Assembly (NCBI GenBank): GCA_013420905.1
Contig: JAAXNY010000001.1
Span: forward strand, 7,564,001-7,628,000
Source: Collybia mongolica
Taxonomy: Eukaryota > Basidiomycota > Agaricomycetes > Agaricales > Clitocybaceae
DNA length: 64,000 bases
Direction: 5' to 3'
Part shown: in pieces, positions 57,208 to 64,000 of the stretch
Position numbering within the stretch: position 1 is the stretch's first letter
How the letters are laid out: every line of letters starts with the position of its first letter
The notes under the pieces: model-generated
The model's database searches: none
What the model was told of the DNA's origin: nothing
What the model saw: the letters and a program-made list of their open reading frames with translations, nothing else
Program-made: the position numbers and the translations under genes

Positions 57208-59749
57208 ATGGCTTCGAAGGACAGGCAATTATCCAGGGAAGAAGTCGAAAAGGTATGTTGGTTGGGTTCGACCCGGTATCGTCGGGCTCATGGAAAATTT
57301 TGGGAAATTCATCTAGCATAACAAGGATGGTGATCTCGTGAGTCGAGTAAACTCACACCTGTTGAGTCTGTAGTTAATTAGGGGGATTTTAGTGGATCGT
57401 GGTAGACGCCAAAGTCTACGATTTGTCTCGATTCAAAGACCTTCATCCTGGCGGTGCATCTGTACTCCTCGACCCGGAAGTCGGTACGTGCTTTATATCG
57501 TTCATCAATGAAATTGAAAGCGATCCTGTTCCAGCCGGCCAAGACGCAACTGAAGCCTTCTTTGGACTACATCGCTACGAAGTCCTCGAGAGGCCGCAGT
57601 ATAAACGCCTTCAAATAGGTGTTATCACGGGGGAAAAGAGCGTTCTACACGGCCGAATCCCGGGTGCAATCAGTGGGGTCCCCTACGCCGAACCTACCTG
57701 GTTGACACCTGGATATCATAGTCCATATTTCTCGGAGGTGGGTTTGTTGTGTCATATGAGATACCTGTCTCAGTGTTGTAATCTTCTTGCAGGGCCATAG
57801 GAGATTTCACAAAGAGGTCCGCAAGTTTTTCGACACGGTCGTTTATCCAGATGCTTTAGTATGTTTGTGGGGCTCTCGGAGTAGATCGTATCTAACGAGT
57901 ACTTGTTAAAGGCGCGAGAAGCGGACGGGAAGAGACCTTCACAGAGCGTAATCGATGCAATGACGTGCGTTTACCGAGCTCCTTATTATCTATGCCGTAC
58001 CTTACCTTCGACACTACAGCGGTGTGAGCATGCATGCTATGCGAATGGGGCCTGGAAAGCACCTTCAAGGTCGCACTCTTATGAATGGCCTCGTCAAACC
58101 TGAAGAATTTGATTACTTCCATGAGGTCTGGCGTTTCACCACATATTCCGAATATACTCCCAATATTTGTACTGATAGCTTATTATCACGCAAGAGTTCG
58201 CTCGTTCCAGTCTTCGTGGTTATGGAGACGGTATGTAACAGCTACATTTGACAATAATACCGTCTCAAATAGTTTCGACTAGGTCTTCTTGGTGGAAAAG
58301 TCATTGGACTCCCACCGGTCCTGAACTTTGGCAGCGACGAGCTCAAGGCCCGAGTTGTCCCCGACGTCCTCGATGGGAAGAAATTCATTTGCCTGGCGAT
58401 ATCGGAGGCCCATGCCGGTAGTGATGTCATGGGGCTGCAGACTACGGCTGTCAAGAGTGAAGACGGGAAGGAGTGGATTATAAATGGTAAAAAGCTGTTT
58501 GAGACTTGGAAGGGAGATGAAGCTGATGATTTATTTAGGCACGAAGAAATGGATTACGAATGGGACGTAAGTTTCTCAGGCCATATTTGCATTCACTTTC
58601 AGTGTAACATCATTAATAGATTTGCTGATTATTTCACCGTGGGTTGTAAGACCGAAGTATGTCCCACGAATTAACTGACTGCATTTCTACACTTCTCACA
58701 ACTTTTGTGCACAGGACGGCTTTACTGTAATCCTTGTCGAGCGTGGCCCTGGGGTGGAGACGAAGCAGATCAAAACCAGCTACTCCACTACTGCTGGGAC
58801 GGCTTACATCACCTTCGACAATGCGAGGGCCCCCATAGGAAATACGCTTGGCGAAGACGGTGGAGGGATTTTCGTCATTCTGAGGTGAGTTCATCTCGAT
58901 CTATTTATGGAAATTTAGCTGAGAGAAATTTCACCTAGCAACTTCAACCACGAACGATGGGTGATGTGCTGTGCCTCAGCCAGGAGTCAAAGGGGAATTG
59001 GTAGGCTGATGTATACGATAAGGAGTGAACACATTCTAATCATATTTCTGCATAGTTGAGGAATGTCTCAAGTGAGTTTAGACCTGGGAAAGGTGTCCAA
59101 GATCCAAATTTATTGTCGTGAATAGATGGACGGCACAGCGCAAAGTATTTGGAAAGCCCTTGCATTCCCAGGCTGTCATTCGAGCCAAGCTGGCGGCAAT
59201 GATCTCTCGAGCAGAAAGTGAATTTGGCAACCTTCAACTTCGTTTGACGCTTGTTGATGAGAATTTTAGGTGTACAGCACTGGCTTGAGAATATCACATA
59301 TCAAATGTGCAACATGGTTCGTGCAGTTTCTCACTCATGTTTAATCAGAGTCATTGAATGAGTTCCGCCAATAGTCATACAGGCAGCAAGCCAACAAACT
59401 CGCAGGGTATGTCAATCCTTCATGCTTTCAAATACAAGCACTCGTTTTGACTTGACTTATCAGGCAAATCGCTTTCTTAAAAAGTTACTCCACATCGTGT
59501 GGACAGGAGACCGCTCGCGATGCTGTGCAGATATTCGGTGGACGTGGGATCACAAGCACAGGCATGGGTCAATATATCGAGCATGTGCGTCATATGATTA
59601 TGATGAACTTCTTTATTTGTGCTCATCGCTCATCATAGTATCACCGTACCATCGCCTTCGACGCTCTTCTTGGCGGCGCCGAAGATGTATTGAGAGATCT
59701 GGGTGTAAGGCAGGCGCTGAGGGCAATGCCCAAGGATGCACGCCTATGA
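57208..59749 (+). CDS. Cytochrome b5-acyl-CoA dehydrogenase fusion E, PTS1 -ARL
   Basis: The start MASKDRQLSREEVEK joins HNKDGDL and WIVVDAKVYDLSRF. The heme ligands lie in DLHPGG and GLHRYE. The ACAD part shows VPYAEPTW, MRMGPGKHLQG, the signature AISEAHAGSDVMG, KKWITNGT-FADYF, FNHERW, GGRGITSTGMGQ and LLGGAEDVL with the likely catalytic Glu. It ends MPKDARL. No microexon is needed: GCACGAAGAAATGG is one exon. The last 35 residues are encoded without the introns that split this part in A-D. About 516 residues, complete. Closest in sequence and intron pattern to A. It lies downstream of the racemase-like gene and converges with the Zn2Cys6 gene. Confidence 0.9.
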
Positions 59750-60008
59750 GATATTGAATAGAATTTGTATTTATATCTATTTTATTTATTTCTTCGATAT
59801 TTGTGAAGTTAGTAACTTCACTGGAGCAGTGTACACACATCATGTACATCTACAAATGTCAATTTAATCATACAGTGAGGAGACGACAACTGCCCAATAA
59901 TAGATGAAAGATATTACGAGGATCCCAATAGAATATGTGAAGACAATATGTTTTGGAGGGGAGGAATGATTGATAACAGGCGGCAAGTGCTGAGTGCTGA
60001 CATGGCAA

Positions 60009-63000
60009 CTATTGCTGGACACCAGTCATGTAATGCGAATCGTCGTTAAACATGGTCGCATATTGTGACCTAAAGTCTATCCCAATGTTCTGTTGGAACT
60101 GTGTAGACCAGTTAAAGCCCGCTGGGTATAATTATCAGTACGAGGCCACGCATAGTATCGTGAATACACACAAGGTAGTGTTGTATCTTGCCAGCCCGAC
60201 GGGTCCGAAAGCGACTGCATACTCTGCAGGATATCTTCATCAAAAGGGAGTGGGGGCTGGAAGAAGTCGGACATAATATTGATTCCCGTGCCATCGTCGA
60301 CGCCACTGATGTTCAGTGCATTTGATGTGCCCATAAGTTCAGGAGCAAAGGGATCCGTGGCCCCGACGGGAGCGAAGCTGTCGAAGGACAGTGCCGTCGG
60401 CCTGGGCGGGGGGGATAAGGATGCGCTGCCAGGCGACGGGTGGTTGTAAGTGTAGTTTGCGTCGGAGGTAGGTTCGGGAGTTTGACCAGACGCTGATTTT
60501 GGTCGGCGTGCCTTCCGTGTTGACGGTAGTGAGTCGACTCGGGCCATAGGGGCAGCTAGGAGGCCCTTCAAGAACTTGGAGTAGAGTTTCGGGCCGTGAC
60601 GGTCGTCGATGGCAATCTCTGGTGAACTAAGGAGATCGACGACTTTCTGCACCAACCTCCGGATCTCGGTGCGCTTTTCGATTGTAAGGTATGACGCGAA
60701 TTTGGGCTGGAGGAGTTTCACGAGGAAAGCGGATGCAAATGTAACAAAGACACTCTGAGCTTCAGGCCCATGTCTCCAGTATGGAACTGTACCATTATTA
60801 GTTTGAGTAATATGCGAAAGCGAACAGGAGAGAAGGCCTACGTTGACTTGGCCGGCAGATGTCATCAAGTACAGCATTGACGACGTCCGTCGCTGCTGTC
60901 AAGCACTAGACGTTATATGAGCCGTAAGTACTCAAATGGGATATAAAGTTTCATGTATACGCACGCGCAGCAGGAATGGGTTCTCGTCTGTGTGGCCTTT
61001 GCCGAACGCATGCTGGAATCCGTAAGAGAGGGCAACTAGCCGAGCATAGGGGAAAGCTAGTTTGAGTAGGCCCGTCCGGAAAGAATTTTGCGGATCGCTC
61101 ATATCCGTCTGCTCGAGAATGGTGAACCATTTGTCGCCGAGTTGCTTGAGTTCATCGTCCGCCTCCGTTGCGATTTTTTCAAAGTCAACTTCCTACAATC
61201 AAAAGTCATATCGACAACCATATTCATGATCAGACAAGTGAAGGGACTAACCCTGTTAAGCCCTGTGGGGTGATGCGGATCGCTATAGATCTTTGCGATA
61301 AACGCTGCCATAACCTTGAGCTCTGAGTTGTACGCGCAGATCTGGATGTCAAAATTCTTCATGTTGTATGGCGAGCTCTTCCACCAGTTCTCTGAATGAT
61401 TCGCCATGTAGTCTGCGTTGCTGATGATGGGCGCCTTGCCATACTGCGAGCTGGTGGAACGGTCGAGGTTGAAACAGTTGAGCCAAACACGGGTGCGATT
61501 AAGCATTTCGCGTGCATGATTCTCGTTGAGAGGCTTGGCAGTATTTGGTAAATGGAGATTCAAGTCCGTTGCGGTTCTATCGGTCAACAATTATGAGAAT
61601 TTCTGATCTCTCAAAACCTCAGGACATAGACTGACCTGATTGCTAATCCAAGGTACAACCAATTTCGCTGGTCCTCCCATCGTTTTGCTGGTACAGGGTA
61701 TAAGCTCATGAGAATATACGCCTGGACCATTTCTACATTTTTGGTTCCACTGATGAGTGCGGTACCGGCGGCAAGCTGAGCATAGTGCATAGCATGTGTA
61801 TACAGCTCTTGCCGCTCAGGATAGAAGCGTGAAGCGATTGCGCAGACTATGATATGCCGGTCAGTAGCATATACGTAATCTAATATTTCAATGGAGTACT
61901 TACTAACGGTAAACAAGAAAGGGCTCCGGTAGCAGGTTCGCTGCGCCGTGTATAAAACAGGGTCTAAGAGAGATACCGAAAGATTCATGCGTTCAAAATA
62001 TCTAGATCTAAAGTTAAGATAATAAAGTCCCAAGATTTAGCAACTGCACTCACATTTGGAATAGTTTCTCCGCTTCTTCCGGGGTAATAATTTTCCGTGT
62101 AAGTATATGGGGCGTTTGGATCTGTAAATTCGCAAGTCGACGATCCATCGCCTCGGGCGCTGGCGCTTGATGGATAACACAATGAGATTTAAGGTGTGGA
62201 TGAGAGATTCGAATCACTCACTTGATCTGAAGAAGTCAGTGCCCGCAATTCCAGAAGCCTTCTCATCTTCCTCGATTTCGACACTGCTCCCCCTCTTTCT
62301 TGGTGTCTTGAGACTCAAATCACCGAACAAACCGAACGGTACGGCTTCCCCTGGCAGAATCGCGGACTTGGCGCCCTCTGCAGAGTGCTTCTTTCGGGTC
62401 GCGCCAGTAACCCCCGTACTGTTCGTACCTATGCTTGAGACTGAAACCTTGTGCCGGAGTATAGGTTCGCTCTGCGCCACATCGTTCCCGTCATGGTGCT
62501 CGACAGCAAACCCATAGTCATCACCTTCGTCGTCAGAGCTACCAACGTTGACATAACCGTCTTCGTCCGACTCTGGGTTCTCCAAGTCTCCACTGACAAG
62601 GTAGCTCTTCGGCATACCGGCGCCCCCAATACCTATGAATCCATCGAACTCCTGAAAGCTTTGTTTCGCTTTGGCAATCCAGTCCTCAACAGCTTTGTTT
62701 GCAGCATATTCGGCATGATTGGATGATGGTGCATCTGAGCCAAGGAATGACGTAGTGGATGAAGGAGATAGTACGGGTGAGCTGAGTCCTGGAGATGATG
62801 CGTATGAGTCAGATGTGATCGAAGGAGGACGGCGCAGCGATGGCGTTTGATTGGTAGCCTCGAGCTGCGACATCAACTCCTTAATCTGCGCCGCCTGTTG
62901 TCTTATTTCATTGAGTAGATGCTCGCGTTTGCTGCAAAGGGATAGCAGTCATTAATATGTTCAGATCCTGAGATCACGGAAATGGAATGTATGACATAAT

Positions 63001-63913
63001 TTGACATGTTACTTACGGAGGTGTTTTGCGCTTCTTACGCCCTGGTATCACACAATCGTGCCCACCATTCAGACAACGCTTGCATGGGTCCGTGTCCGTT
63101 TTGAATTCACACTTGACTTTGAGATTTTTGCACCGGGCACAAGCTCCACTAAAGTTGGTCATTAGTGGACGCAATAAAAAGAACTCCAGCCGAGACTTAC
63201 GGCCGTATCTTAGCAGCTTCTTTTGCATCAGCAGTCATCTCTGCGTCTTGTTCGTCGTCTCTTACATCCTCTTGATTCTGACTGCGAGATCGCTTGGCCC
63301 TGGGATCCGATATTCTTGGTGAAGTGCCTTGAGGATAGTATGATGCTTGCGGGTTGGGAGGCTGCCGGGGAGGAAAAGAGTCTTGCATGGGGGTGGGAGA
63401 AGACGACAAATGGTTAGTAGCTATCCCATGGCCCCCGTCATTGTAACCGTTACCAGGATAAGTATTGTTATTGGGGATCTGATTCTGATAAGTAAATGAT
63501 GTGTTGTTCCAACCGAGGTGTTGATCGGTTGAAGTCTGGTTATTGTACACGGAGTCGAACGATCCCGAGTTTGGGTTCTGTGGCTGATTCGATCCAAAGT
63601 TGACTGGGATGAAGCCTGGCGACCCTGCTTTGGCTTGCCCGTTGGCGTTTACCCCAAAGGACACAGGGTGTGACTGTGTGGCAGGAAAGGCTGACTGTAT
63701 CATCGAGGGAGGTGCAAGATTGTTGGTGGGAAGTTGATAAGAGGGGGGCTGATAGTTGTCTGCTGGAAACGCAGGTTGTTGTTGGGTTTGACGCTGGGTG
63801 TCGTCGGAGGTGCCAATCGCTGAGAAATCGAACTCATGCTCGAGTTGAAGCCCATTTTGACCATATGCGGCCTGGTTCTGGCTCCACGATTGGTGGGCGT
63901 ATGAATTGGACAT
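60009..63913 (-). CDS. Zn2Cys6 zinc-cluster transcription factor
   Basis: The start MSNSYAHQSWSQNQAAYGQN begins a 230-residue Gln/Asn/Pro-rich region with a basic patch (RAKRSRSQ). The next exon gives the binuclear zinc cluster CARCKNLKVKC, then EFKTDTDPCKRC and LNGGHDC, all six Cys with C-x2-C-x6-C spacing. A basic linker and a coiled coil (REHLLNEIRQQAAQIKELM) follow, then an acidic region and the fungal transcription-factor middle domain (DQRNWLYLGLAIRTATDLNL, NRTRVWLNCFNLDRSTSSQY). The C-terminus, joined across a last intron (TTLP|SGFNWSTQ), ends YMTGVQQ. A nuclear DNA-binding regulator is certain; target genes are not known. It lies next to fusion E and could in principle regulate the cluster. 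Confidence 0.87.
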
Positions 63914-64000
63914 GGCGGGTGGGCTTATCGAGCTCCGTATAGTACGGCGTGTTCTGTGTGCTTCGATGCGACGAGCAAGGAAAGGGTAAAGTAGGCTATT

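Noticed and set aside
1..64000. CRISPR arrays, insertion sequences, rRNA genes or viral insertions
   Set aside because: No repeat-spacer pattern, transposase, reverse transcriptase, ribosomal RNA or viral gene was recognised anywhere in the window.

Overview
The window is nuclear DNA of a filamentous basidiomycete, most likely an agaricomycete. The genes are dense and lie on both strands. Most are broken by many short introns (about 48-65 nt) with GT..AG ends. Products include fungal-specific families: a zinc-cluster regulator, ERG28, MIM1/TOM13, and a protein kinase-like family that is expanded in agaricomycetes. Exon joins below were worked out by eye, from splice signals and family alignment from memory.

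Layout. 0-11 kb is housekeeping: the 3' end of an unknown disordered protein, an SDS22-like LRR protein, a kinase-like protein, a CCDC174 homologue, a metallo-beta-lactamase-fold hydrolase, the MoaD/MOCS2A sulfur carrier, thiamine pyrophosphokinase, and an unknown protein with a C-terminal membrane anchor. 12-15 kb holds the first of five cytochrome b5-acyl-CoA dehydrogenase (ACAD) fusion genes, here called A. 15-16 kb is a MIM1/TOM13-domain protein. 16.2-19.9 kb is gene-poor. 19.9-25.6 kb carries the XLF end-joining factor, an FHA/G-patch protein (AGGF1-like) and a B-type cyclin. 26.6-31.1 kb carries a two-dehydrogenase Fox2-like protein followed by a separate hydratase-2 gene. 31.5-37.3 kb has a Ca2+/H+ exchanger and an F-box/LRR protein. 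37.3-40.3 kb is gene-poor. 40.3-44.4 kb has ERG28 and a large disordered protein. 44.6-52.4 kb is a head-to-tail array of three more fusion genes (B, C, D) on the minus strand. Then come a secreted GH79 glycosidase, an alpha-methylacyl-CoA racemase-like protein, the fifth fusion gene (E), and a large Zn2Cys6 transcription factor.

The main theme is peroxisomal fatty-acid breakdown. All five fusions end in -ARL, the Fox2-like protein and the hydratase both end in -AKL, and the racemase-like protein ends in -HKL. All of these are PTS1-type peroxisome-import tails. Together they supply an alpha-methyl epimerase step, a first dehydrogenation that would use a dehydrogenase rather than an oxidase, hydration, and the second dehydrogenation. 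No thiolase, catalase, acyl-CoA oxidase or acyl-CoA synthetase was recognised here. The covalently attached cytochrome b5 domain suggests, by inference only, a route for electrons leaving the dehydrogenase flavin. The five paralogues differ in intron content. C and D each need a 4-nt microexon and B an 8-nt one at the same place. A has lost a short conserved segment.
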